Shown: positions 34,401 through 46,400 of the stretch, in pieces
Layout: each line of letters starts with the position of its first letter
How positions within the stretch are numbered: position 1 is the stretch's first letter
DNA from: Clytia hemisphaerica
Taxonomy: Eukaryota > Cnidaria > Hydrozoa > Leptothecata > Clytiidae
Length of the DNA stretch: 64,000 nt
Assembly: GCA_902728285.1 (NCBI GenBank)
Contig: CACVBU010000948.1
Coordinates: 201,190-265,189 of the forward strand
Direction of reading: 5' to 3'
Translations under genes and position numbers: made by a program
The notes under the pieces: model-generated
Told to the model about the DNA's origin: nothing
Databases searched by the model: none
What the model saw: only the letters and a program-made list of their open reading frames with translations

Positions 34401-37400
34401 TGTCTATTTTCTGACTTTCTGACTTAGTTTCTCATTTCTGACTGAGTTTTCATACCTGTCAATCATTTGTCCATCAATTTCGACCAGTCTAATTTTCGCA
34501 CCGAGTGGGATTCGAACCACCACCAAAGAAAGACCTTCAGATTCGGAAGCCAGCGCTCTATCCCTTGAGCCAGAAAAAATGCACGCTCGCCACCCTCAAC
34601 GGGGGAAAAGAAGTAAAAAGGGGGAAAAAAGAAGTTGCGCAATCACGAGCAGAGTGGATTCATTTTAATTAAATGCACCTTTGTTTTGAAGGCGCGAAAG
34701 GAGGCAAAATGGTAGCGCGAGAAGGCTTTTCTCTGTGAATGCCGAGGTACGCTATATCATTAAAGAAATCCCAGCGTACCAGAACATATATATCCTCTGT
34801 CAAAGAATATATAAATGTCTGGATTTTTGATTGTGGTGTAAAAATTGCCTCAGAGACAGGGTACTTCTTGCCAAATATCTACTTGTGGTTCCCATGTCAC
34901 ATAAAAAAACAACGTATTGGGTTTTTATCTCGGCTATTTGTATTATATTCATGCGTATTACTACTTTGAATACGGTAAATTGGGAGTAAATTAAACTTTT
35001 TGAAAACATTTAAGCACTTTGAGACATAGGGAAAAAACATACTAATAACTTGCAACAACAGTTTATGTTTTCTTATAATAATAAATCGAAAGGATAAAAC
35101 GAAATAACTCAGCAATTGAATTTTGAAAGATTGCTCCACAACAGAGTTATTTTGATATAAGTGAAATATGAGGCAAATCTGGTTTAGATATTTGAGAGAA
35201 TTCTATATGGTGGGGTGTAAAAAACATCAGAGAAAGAGTTTGTCATTGTATTGTAGGAGTACTATTTTCTAAAACATTAAATAAATGAGAAGAAACATGT
35301 TTCTATAAAGTGTTATACCCTAACATACAGAATAAAGTATCCCAAAGAAGAGATTTTTTAGGTTAAAAATCAGTCTAAAAATATTCATGGTAAGTTTTCA
35401 CGATGACACCTTTTAAGTCAAAATTTTAATATGTCATTTTCTAAGAGTTTATTACAAAGCACAATAGAGTAGGCTACCGGTCCCCAGAGATGTTTCCCTG
35501 AATTAGCCGCTCAAGACGGCGGCTTTCCAACAATTCCTACTGAAATTGAATAACAAAAAATATATATTTTAGATTAATTTCATGTGTGATAAAGAATATA
35601 CGATATAGGATATATTATTGGCACACATTTACCCACAATTGTTTTTAATTATATTATAGTAAATAGTCAAAGTGACAGCGCAGTAGACAGCCGGCTTAAG
35701 CAAGAAAATTGACCAAATCCAGTGATTTATCATTTTGGCAATGCCTTTATGAAAAATATACCAATATTTACAAAGTTTCTGCAGAAGCTACATTAAAGTA
35801 TGCTTGATTGAAGTCTTAGTAAAGGTTTTTTCTGAATGAATATGTGTCTATACTCCATTTTATAAAAACCACAGTTGTCGGGCGGGCACCGGTCAAGCAC
35901 AAAACAAGGGAAATGGTAAACGGCTAACACCTGCAACGGGCCATAACTTTATGAAAAATGAGTCAATTTCTCCCAAATTTCTGCATAAGCTTTACTGAAG
36001 TATAAGCTTAATAAAGTTTCAGTAAAGGTTTCTTCCTACTTGTACATTATTCAAAATGACAATGTCCGTCGGAACAAGCATGATAACTCTAGCCATACTC
36101 CACGGTACCAATTCATTCCTTTAGGCCATAACTTTATGAAAATTTAGTCAATATTTTCCAAATTTCTACAGGAACTGTATTGAAGTATACTGAACCTAAT
36201 TCTAATAAAGGTTTCTTCTAAATAAATCTGTATCCATGATGTAAAATAAAGGTGACGGCCGTCAAAAGCACGGTTAGGATTGTTGAAGTCCAGTTTGGCC
36301 TAATACTTCATGAAAAATTGATCAATGTTTCTCAAATTTATACAGGAGCTGTACTGAAGTATGCTGAGTCAAATTCCAAAAGAAGTTTCTTCTACATAAG
36401 TCTGTGTCAGAAATGTAAAATCAAAGTAATAGCCGGTACAATCATGAACATTGGCCGTCTCCAGCGGTGCATCATTTTGGGTCATAACTCCTTCAAAAAT
36501 GGAGCAATCTGTCTCAAATTTCTACAGGAGCTGTAATGAAGTATGCTCAATCGAAATCCAGTTGAGTTTTCTTCTGAATAAAATCGTGTCCATGATGTAA
36601 AATCAAAGTGACCAACCAACCAAGTACAAGAAATCAGTTCTGCATCAAACATTCAAATTCCACAGCAAAAGAAAAAAGAACAAAAAAACTCCCAGTAAAT
36701 TGGGATTAGAGAAACCAACTACTCTATCACAATTTTTAATACTTTTCATGTTCTTATATCGTTGATTTGGTAGTATATTTCATAGAAAATGAAGAAAGAA
36801 GAAATTTCAGTCAAAAATTCTGCTTGAAGCTGTGAAGGCTTATCCACTTCGGCAGACATCTTGTTTTGATTTTTTTAACAAATCAGATCACTAGAATTCT
36901 CTAATTTTGCCGTGAACCAATCAAAACGCGGGATTTCAAAATAAAGCAATATGATTGGTCAAAATAGAGAAATAGAGAATTCTTTTGTCGGAAAATAGAG
37001 AAAATAGAGAATTCCCGTGAAGTGATTGGTTAGAATTCTCTATTTTTCTCTATTTCAACAAAAGGCCTATTGTTCAAATTCTCTATTTTTGATGGAATTC
37101 CGAGTGCTTTTCTCTACACCATCGCCGCACAGCAAAATCACGCAATTCATAACATTTAATACCAAACTGGCAAAAGACGGGGGTAATGTTATTATAATAT
37201 GGGTAAAAGTACCCCTTTTTTAACCGGACTGAAATTCGAGCCGTTACTAGCAACCCTGCGGGGCCCAAGGCGCCGAGTATGCACCCGGCACAGTGACAAG
37301 CCGTTACTAGAAACCCTGGCCCTACATTGAAGACGCCAAAAAATAAAAATTTAAAGTTTCCGCATTGTCAGGATTTAGCCGCTTCTTCTAAATGATATTT

Positions 37401-40400
37401 TTAAAAACATACAAATTTTGGAGGCTGTCAGCCAGTCAGCAGTGATTTTGACTATGAAAACTGCTTTAATTTGGAAATGTTGGATTGACTGATGACATTT
37501 TTAGCTCTTTAATGTCATTCTTCTCAACTAAGAAAGCTTGAGCTAGGTGAAACCAAAGACTTGATTCTCAAACTCAACGTTTTCGATATGAACTTAGTTT
37601 GACGACACCGAAAAACTTATTAAAGGACGAAGACCAAAGGCATATTCAATGATGTATCTATTTAAAGATCCAAGTGTTAAAGGAATTGAAAGCCTGGAGG
37701 CTGGTTTAACAATTGTATGTGATGAATTATTGAAGGTCTGGGGCACTCCCTCTGCCTGCCTGCGCCTCCGCCCTTTGCTTTGGCTGGATTATTTACATTC
37801 ACGAAGAAATCGTGCACGGCTAGATGTCCAAGTGGATTCTTGTATCACAACAGATCAACTTGAGATTAACCTATAACTGGCAGAATCAGTGAGGAAAATA
37901 TACTAGGATGATCTATTACATTGAAAATATGGTTTTTGTTGTGAAAACACATGTAAATTTTGACTTAGATCAAGGTTGATGTGGAGTTTGGCGCAAAATT
38001 TTAAGGATTGACGCACATCACGTGAAAGTGATAATTTGGAATTTCTGGACTATTTTGATATTTCAAAGCCATTTTTAAAGTATATAAAGTAGAACTATAG
38101 TCCATTTTAGTCAAACAGCAAAAGAATTTTGTAAAACGGTCGATTTATTACAGAGAAATAGAGATATATATCTACTTCTGACTTTACGGACCGTTTTCTC
38201 AAAATAGGTTTCAGGGGGTTTTCGCACACCTTGGCAACGTTTTCTCAGGATTGACAAGTGCTATGGACTTGAAATTTTCAGTAGAAATTCAATTTGTGGT
38301 CTAGAGTGTTATGAATGGATTACATTTTTGAAAAAATACTTTTTAGATTTCTAAATTCAAAAAATGCATTTTTTAGCTTCCAGACCCCCTGGAATTAAAT
38401 TTCAAAAAAAAATTCCATTCATAACACTCCTTATCCAAATATTAACAAGCTGCAAAAAAAAATTTTCTGATAGGTTTTGTAGATTTTCCTAAAGCGTTGA
38501 CACAATATTTTCACAGCACATTACCCCCTGGCTGGTTTTACCCCCATCTTGGCTATTTTAAGACTTTTTTTTACATTTTTGAAATCATCTATTGTTAAGT
38601 TACCTCTGTAGAAAATTCATTTAAAAATCTCTTCAAGTTTAAAAGTTATACAGGAAAATGTAAAAAATCAACTTTCTCAATTTTTCATGTGACTCCCACC
38701 TTAATTCCATTAATTTTCGCGCGCCTTTTGTTTTCGCGCAGAATACATGCGCGTAAATCGTCAAAAACACTAAAAAGAGGATATCTTTTTACTGTTTTTG
38801 AAACAAAACTGCAAGATGCGCAAAAATTAAAGAATGCGCGAATAATCTATTTTACGAGCTGCGCGAAAATAAAAGGCGCACGAAAATTAACGGAATTTAG
38901 GTATTTCGAATCTCTCAATTTTGGGTGTTTGGTCGATTTTTATTGCTTTAAAGAAATCCGACTTTTTGTCAGCTTGGGAGAAGTGAAAAACGGCCCAATA
39001 TAGTCGCAAATTTTGGCAATGCTGGTTGTTTTTGCTTTGTTTTTGATAGACTGGTGAATTAGAAATCAATCCCGGTGAATTCTTAGCAATATATTGATTA
39101 GCGTGAATATGTACCTGAGGCTGCAAACTGATTTTTTTAGGCTGGCGAATTGAAAATTCTTTCGTGCCTTGTACCGGCGAAATTTGTCGATCGCCGGACC
39201 TAAATATGACCCCCTGGCTTTTAAATTTAATCTTCATATCTTGAAGTACTTTTGGGGAAAAAACCCTAGAATCTTCACTAGGTAAACCATTCGTCTATTG
39301 AAAAAGAGAAGTCAAGATACACCTTCATTACCCCGTTGATGGTGGCTATATACTAGACTGGAGTTGTTTATTATAATGCGTGTAATACAGTAGTATAGGC
39401 GTTATATGATAATACGATAATTGTTACGGGATTAGTTTGTATACTAAAATTTGTTCCCTCCATTACTTTTTGTTTTATTTCTACTATATCTGAATTAGTC
39501 GTCTAGCTTGCTAGACTAGCTATATACAGATGTATTTTTATTCGGTAATGCCGCCTTTAAAGTAGGGGGTTTTCGATGCGGGAAGCAGCAAGAATCATGA
39601 CCTGCATGTAACCTAGTAGGGCTGGATTGGGTTAGGTTAGATTAGGTGTATGTTTCTTTTCTTTAAAGTTGATGTAAAGTAGTACAATGTGTACGAGGCT
39701 AATCAATAGCAACAAGGTTATTCAACAAAGGTTATTCTGAGAAGCTTGAAAACACAAACAAAAGGGCTAAACTTTTCAGAAATATTATTTATTTTCAAGA
39801 GTTCGACAAAACTGGTGGCCAGGTATCAAGTAGGGTCATAGTGCGGAAAGGGGTCTGACCCCCCCCCCCCTTAACCTTTCAAAATGCGTATTCCCCAAGG
39901 ATTTTTGCGGACAAAAATAGCTAACAAATATATGTTTGTTTGTTTTTTTTTGTTTTTTTTATATATGATTTGAAAAACTACATTACACTTACGAACATAT
40001 ACTACCTACAAAAACAAACACAGAAAAAATAAATAGCTCCTCCCCCCGCAAGGCACTAAGTGATATCGCCAAGGGCAAGTGTCAAATATCTTTAGAGAGA
40101 GAAAGCGAAATAATATAAACTAAGACCAAATAGCAATGCTTAAAAAATAATCTACAATATATATGTAAGCCCCCCTTTTTAAATTATCCCCCTTCCTTGC
40201 AATCCCCCCTTTTTTCATGAAAATTTCTGATCCCATTTTTTCATTTTTTCGGAAGGTGTCACCCCCCTTCCTCCCCCCCCCCCCGTTAAGAAAGGGGGAT
40301 CCTATGCGGGTTGGAATCAGGTTGTAATCAGTTATTTCGACTCCCCTGCAATAGTTTTGGTTTTTATATCATTTTTTCATAGATTTCAATAACATTCCCA

Positions 40401-43400
40401 ATACAATGATACTTTTAAAAATTGATAGCACTGTTTGAAAATGCAAAATTCGTGAATCTTTTCCGTACGCACTTTATGACAAGTGAACTTTCTTTGTTCA
40501 CTTATCTTTATCAGCGATAATTCTTTTGGACTTCTTTTTTCTAATACGACTCCATTTGATCTGGTATTAGGAGTCGTGGATGGTGCCAGTTTTGATGCTT
40601 CAGCTGACGTCGTTGTTGCCAGTGTTGCGTTCTCCTCTTCTACTGTATCGACCCTTGGTGTTGTCTCTGGTGAAAAAGTGTTCAACTGATGATACGGCTT
40701 TTTCTTTCCCCAACTACTATGTGGCCATCTATTCGATACTATCCTTTTAGTAGTTGTGTCATCAAAAGAAGGCTTACTCGTGAATGTGTCTTTAGGGAGA
40801 AAAGATTCGCCCAGCACTCTCCCTTCACATAGGCTCACATAACAGGTACCAATGACAAGGAATAAAATCACATAAAATTTCGGTGAAAACATTTTAAAAG
40901 GAAAGTAAGCCTTCATAGATCTGATACTTTAGATCTAATAAACCCAATACAAACTCATCCACTTTTTTATCCTACCTTCGTAATGACCGGGGTATTGTTT
41001 TATCTGAAAAGTGTTATAATTGGCCTAGCTGCTTGAAATACATGATCTATATGTTGTCCATAGTTTTAGTTTAAGATTCGACTCCCCACAAAGATTGCTT
41101 TTTTGGATTTTGCGGTTATTCAAACTTCAGTGCGTTTCGTTTCTTTTCCTACGCTAAGTTTTAGCCAAGTCCACGTCAGTACTTCTAAGTTGTTTTAAAA
41201 GATTATAGAAAACACAATTGACGTTCAAAAACCTCAGAATTCTTTTGCAAAAAGCCCCTCTTTAAAGCATTTCTGCAAAATTTCAACCTCCTCTAAACGA
41301 AAATGTCTCCAATTTCCTCGAGAAAAAAACAAACCCAAAGATCAATCAGGTTAAAAGAAAAAATGGGATAGGAAAATTACATTTCTTTCTTTCGCGGTTG
41401 AGAGAATGTTTTGTTCAAAAATTGGCCTATTTTGCCTTAAAAAGACCAACTTTAGAGGTAATTTTTTAAATTCTGCTAATATTTATGTTTCGTGGAATTT
41501 GATTTTGCGGATTTATTAAAAAACATTGAAATTACATTCCGCGAAAATTTCTTCCCGCGAAGATTTCTTCCCTTAAGGTAATAGTGAGAGCCACTATGTT
41601 CTGAAAGCATCCTTCGTGTGCACAGATTTGTTAAAAGCAAACTAACTTTTTAAAATGATCAATTAGGTCCATAAGATCACAAAAACGAGTGGTGAGAAAA
41701 TTTTTGACCATTTTGCTGGTCCCCATGTGACGTCATCACTTTTGCTAGTGCTTGAAAATGAAAGTGAAAATTAGAAGCTCATATATGGCTCAAATGTAAG
41801 ATATTTATCCAAGGATTCCAAAAAATATCACAACATATACCTGAAAATCAATATTTGAGAAGCTATAAAAAATAGCTTAAAAATGACGTCATCGACAATC
41901 AAAAAATCGTCAAAATCGAAAAAATTTTGTTTCGTTTGAAAGAGGACCATCTAGTTGACAAAAAGTATTACTCCAAAAAAATCTGAATTAAAAAAATAGT
42001 TTGCTTTTAACAGGTCTCTTCGCGCGAAAAACATTGTAGCTCTCACTATAAGCAGATATTCAATAGGTAAAAGTTGGTTATTGAGATTTATTAACACAAG
42101 GTGATGTAATATTCACCGAGTTGGATATACATTACCGAGGGTTAATAAATCCAATAACCAACGAAAACCTATTGAATATTATGTTTTATTATATACCTAG
42201 AGGCAAATAATATTAGTCCCATAATCGAACGTTCGAATGTTTTTCTTTATTATATTAACGATTTTCATAATTAAAATTAGTTCATGAAATCGACAATAGA
42301 TTTATTTTAATAAATTTGTTTGATAATGAACAAGAGCGAAAAAAAATCAAACTTTGAAAGAAAACTTTGAAAAAAAATTATATACATGTAGGCAAAAACA
42401 GCCGTTGAATAATTCCTGATATACGATGGCTATTATACCAGGGTAGAATTTTTTTCTTCAAAGTTTTAGTAACAATGTAGCGTATATCTGTATGCTTCAA
42501 CGTCCACACATACATTTCCAAGGCATACTTGCATTTTGACGAGCTTCTTGACCTTGAAACAAAATACTGATGCTGATGGGCGGTGGTGTAAAATATTTGC
42601 TTCTTTCAGAGCCTCTGATCGGATATTAAAGCCGTCGGCTGGCGGAAAATGATGTTGGGTTACTATAAAAACCATACAGAACACAACCATTCTTATTTTA
42701 TTGTTCATCAAAATCATAATTTTTTCAGAGAGACAAGTCGTAATGTGTCTTTACGAACTTGCATAAGCTCAACGACTCTAAAAAAGGTCAAAGGTCTTCT
42801 ATTAAAAAGCTACTTAGGCTTATGTACAAAAAATATTCACGACTTGAGATATATTTAGGTTTAGCCACTATTATAAATGGTTGCAACTAAAATACAGATT
42901 TAAACATTAATAAAAGTTACACTGGAATCGTTTTGATAGGGAAGCAATTTATCAGCCTTTGATAAAGTGAATATGAAAGATCTTTTATATCGCAAAGTCG
43001 TACAAATTCAATGGGTCAAGTATATTAAATCAATTAGCAAATTTGACGAGACCAAGCTGCATGAAATACATGCTCTATATATGATCTGATGAGAGAACTC
43101 GGGAAAATAAACCCGTTCTTAATTACAAAGTATTTAAATTAGAAAATTCAAAAATAAGTTAGAGTTCAAGTTTTAGCGCTATTGTCAATGAAATTAGTTG
43201 GCAAAAGATTTAAGAGCCATTTTTCAAAAAAATTAAAGTCTGTCTCAATATAATTTGCAGTGGGGACAAAAAAAAGGCTATAACTTTTGATAAAATTCGA
43301 ATTAGATAGAGGTTTTGTGCTTGTTGAAAAGACAAACAGGAGTGGAATATTATCAACAACAAAAAATTCAAAAAAATCGAAAAATGATGATTGAAAATGA

Positions 43401-46400
43401 AGAAAAAGAAGAAAATCAACTTCTTTAATAATTGTGCTATAATCATCACTTATTGAACGGTGAAAAAGAAAGCGGCTATTATATTTAGATTTTCCCGACA
43501 TGTTTTCGGACGTGCTATAATTTTAATCATCATTTTCACACGAGTGATTCTTTGATCTTAAAACATCATCAACGTGAAAACATTTTCAAAAAAAATTATT
43601 CCATCGAAAGATATAGTCGAAAGTTTATCACTAGTTAACTTCAAAAACCACCAAAAAACAACAAAAAAGAGCCATTTTTTAAGTCAACCAGGGCAAAGTT
43701 TTAAGCTGTAATTTTTGACTGAATAAATATTTTTGAATTTTTTTTCGCATTTATGACGTTCTAAGATAGAAGAAATTCTGATATAAAAATGAAGATCATA
43801 GGAATAATCTATAGGAAGATAATTTTCTTCTTCGTTTTTCATCTTCATTTTCCTTTGTTTAAAGATTTTTCTTTTTTGCTAATATTCCACTCTGGATTAT
43901 CTTTTAAACGAGCACAAAACCGTTTTCTAATTCGAATTCTATCAAAAGTTACAGCCTTTTTTCTCTCCAATGCAAATTATGTTGAGACAGACTTTAACAT
44001 CAGACTTTGCTGAAATTTGGACTAAATTCCAGCTTGATATATCGGTAGCTAACTAAGCAAAAGCCGGAAAAAACTTAAGTTTATACAAAAGAGAGGGTCA
44101 CAAAGGATATTCGCATTATTATCCTTTTAAATTGAAAACATCATTATAATAAGTGTAATTGCAGTTAGGGACATGGTCAAAATCTTGATCAGGCTCATTC
44201 TTCTTTTCCAGCTGTTGAATTGTGGGAATATTGCTGCATTGAAAGCGGAAGAGATCACAGTTGTATTGAAAGAAATCTTGGAAGAAGAGCGAATCAAAAG
44301 GTTTGTTGTAGTTTATGCTTGTTGTTTACCAGAGCTGAAGGATATACTGCATACTAACGCACACTTGAATTATCCAATCAGAGAGTTTTTTTACTTGATA
44401 TTCGTGCAAATTACACGGAACCGGATCCGTGATCTAATTTGAAACCCTTCCATTCGATTTGTCCGTTTGTTTCAGTTTTGTTTTTGCTCCTTTTTTATCG
44501 ACTCTCCGTTCTATGAAATACATAGGTTGCCGAAGAAGATAGAAAAGAAAGCGGGTTTGAAGACGCCAGCCACACCACGCGAGTTCATCACCAAGACAAC
44601 GGCCGGACCAACCGAAGTGGAAATGATCACACTATCCTCTGATGAAAACGACACCGCTAGAAGTAAGTCTTTGGAAAAAAAGCTTTTTGAGTTTACAGTA
44701 GGGTATAATGGTTGAATTAAATAATCCAGTGCAGACTGATACTTATACGAGTTCTCTGTAAGCATTACCGAATTTATGTATCACATTTTTCATGCAGCGG
44801 AGACGGTAAGTTTTTTATTTTTCTAGATCCTGAATGACTAGCGACTGACTGAAGTCGTTTATGATCCGTATAATACAGTAATATTGGTGTTACAAGATAA
44901 AGCGATCATCGTAACGGGATAATATCAGTTTATATAATAATATTTGTCCCCTTTTTTTGCTTTACTTGGATTAGTCGTTTAGTATGCTAGACTAGACCAA
45001 CGACGACGGTAAATCATTACTTTTACCGTCTGGGTCAAAACTGTCCGTTGTTTCAAATCGTTAAGACACTCCTTCATTATCAAAAGGGTAGCAGGACGAG
45101 TGAGTTAGAGCACCCGCATTTTTGACTCTTGACTTTTGAAAATTGAGGAAAGTAAAAGCGCTTATTAACCGTCAGAGTCATAGGCTTCTGCTCATCCTCT
45201 AGCGAAAAGTTATATCTATAGAGGTCTGCGATTCAGAGTATCGGAGTCAGGATTAAAAGTAAACCTACATGTCGCAAAAAACCAAACATATATAAACTTG
45301 CTCCTATTATTTCGGCGACAGTCGGTTGGTATTTCATTGCGATGCTTCCGATTGACTAATAAAGGGGTGGTAAACTTTAACTGTCCGTATGAGCGTATAG
45401 TTGCATCAACTCACTCGTTGAATAAAAGTAATGTTTCCTTTTATTTTCAGACCCGATCGCGATTGTTAGCGACGAAAGGTTTGTGTGTGAAACCTTTAAT
45501 TTAATGGCAATTTAAAGAATTTCTCTAGAATTTCTTCAATATTCTTCATATAACTGGAATTAATTTTGATAACTTGTGAACCACTGAATTTAATAAAAAT
45601 CTATTCGTTTTCACATTTGAAAAGAATTTAGTGAAAAGTCAAATTATTTTAGACATGGTTGGCCATCAAACCCTTAAATTTATAGTATTTTGTGGATGTA
45701 CATGCACATATTACGATTCCTTTCTTCAACTTCAATTGATTCTCTTGTCCATAGCGAACCACCCAAAGAACAAGTCACAAATTACCTGGTAAGTCTATTA
45801 TGAATATGATCATTGCCCTTTATACCTTGGACAAAGCAAAATCTTTGATCGGAGTTTTTTGAAAGTGCTATTCTAATGGTAAAACCTCCAATTAACAGAC
45901 ATTCTAAAAGATTAACACCTGTGATTAGCCATCAATAGGCCATTTCCATCCTAGCCAAAAAAGTTTCCAAAATGCGGACACTCGATTAGCTGACCCTCCA
46001 ATTAACAAACAAAGTTTTTTACACAAAATCGCCCAAACCCTACTTTTCTAAAAGGCGGACACTTCTAATTAGCGGACACTAACCCTATTCCCCGATGGTA
46101 TCCTCTAATTGGAGGTTCCGTTCTTGTAGCTTGATCCAGGGTATAAGGTCAATGATTGTGATTCTAATCTTAGAATTATGAAACATGGAGAAAAAGATAT
46201 ATCATAGATACCCCTAAATGCCCAGTTTCTTACTGACACAGACCCTCTTGGACCCGTTAGTTTCATATCCTGAACTATTCGGGAACGAACTATTTCGAGA
46301 TGTCGAGATGTATAAAAATATCTATCCATGACTTAAATTCAGTTTTTTAAAAGGTAAATGCTGTCAGTTGGACGAACAAAAAATCCTCTTTCTTTTTTAG

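Larger units (their letters stand above)
17223..44211 (+). other. EXOSC9 intron 8, 27 kb, hosting nested genes
   Basis: It runs from donor GTTTGC after VDYEQ to acceptor TTTTCCAG before LLNCGNIA; both flanking exons are phase 0 and continuous in the family alignment. It is far longer than the other EXOSC9 introns (about 70 bp to 2.3 kb). It holds six small secreted-protein genes on both strands, one broken copy, a 2.4-kb foldback element with a Penelope insertion, SINEs, satellites and many MITEs. Confidence 0.85.

Noticed and set aside
34490..34572. tRNA-Arg(CCG) gene on the minus strand
   Set aside because: B box is perfect, but the anticodon stem has at least two mismatches and the acceptor stem is absent.
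43086..43115. Hammerhead ribozyme at CTGATGAGAG
   Set aside because: The first core block is there, but no GAAA core block follows a paired stem II, and there is no closing stem.
43166..44013. Open frames with Phe-rich proteins on both arms
   Set aside because: They are the two arms of one foldback element read in opposite directions.
44797..44804. Possible 8-nt EXOSC9 micro-exon (CATGCAG before, GTAAGT after)
   Set aside because: Both splice sites look good, but including it shifts the frame so that exons 11-12 no longer give IAIVSDE and EPPKEQ. Skipping it keeps all phases and the family match.
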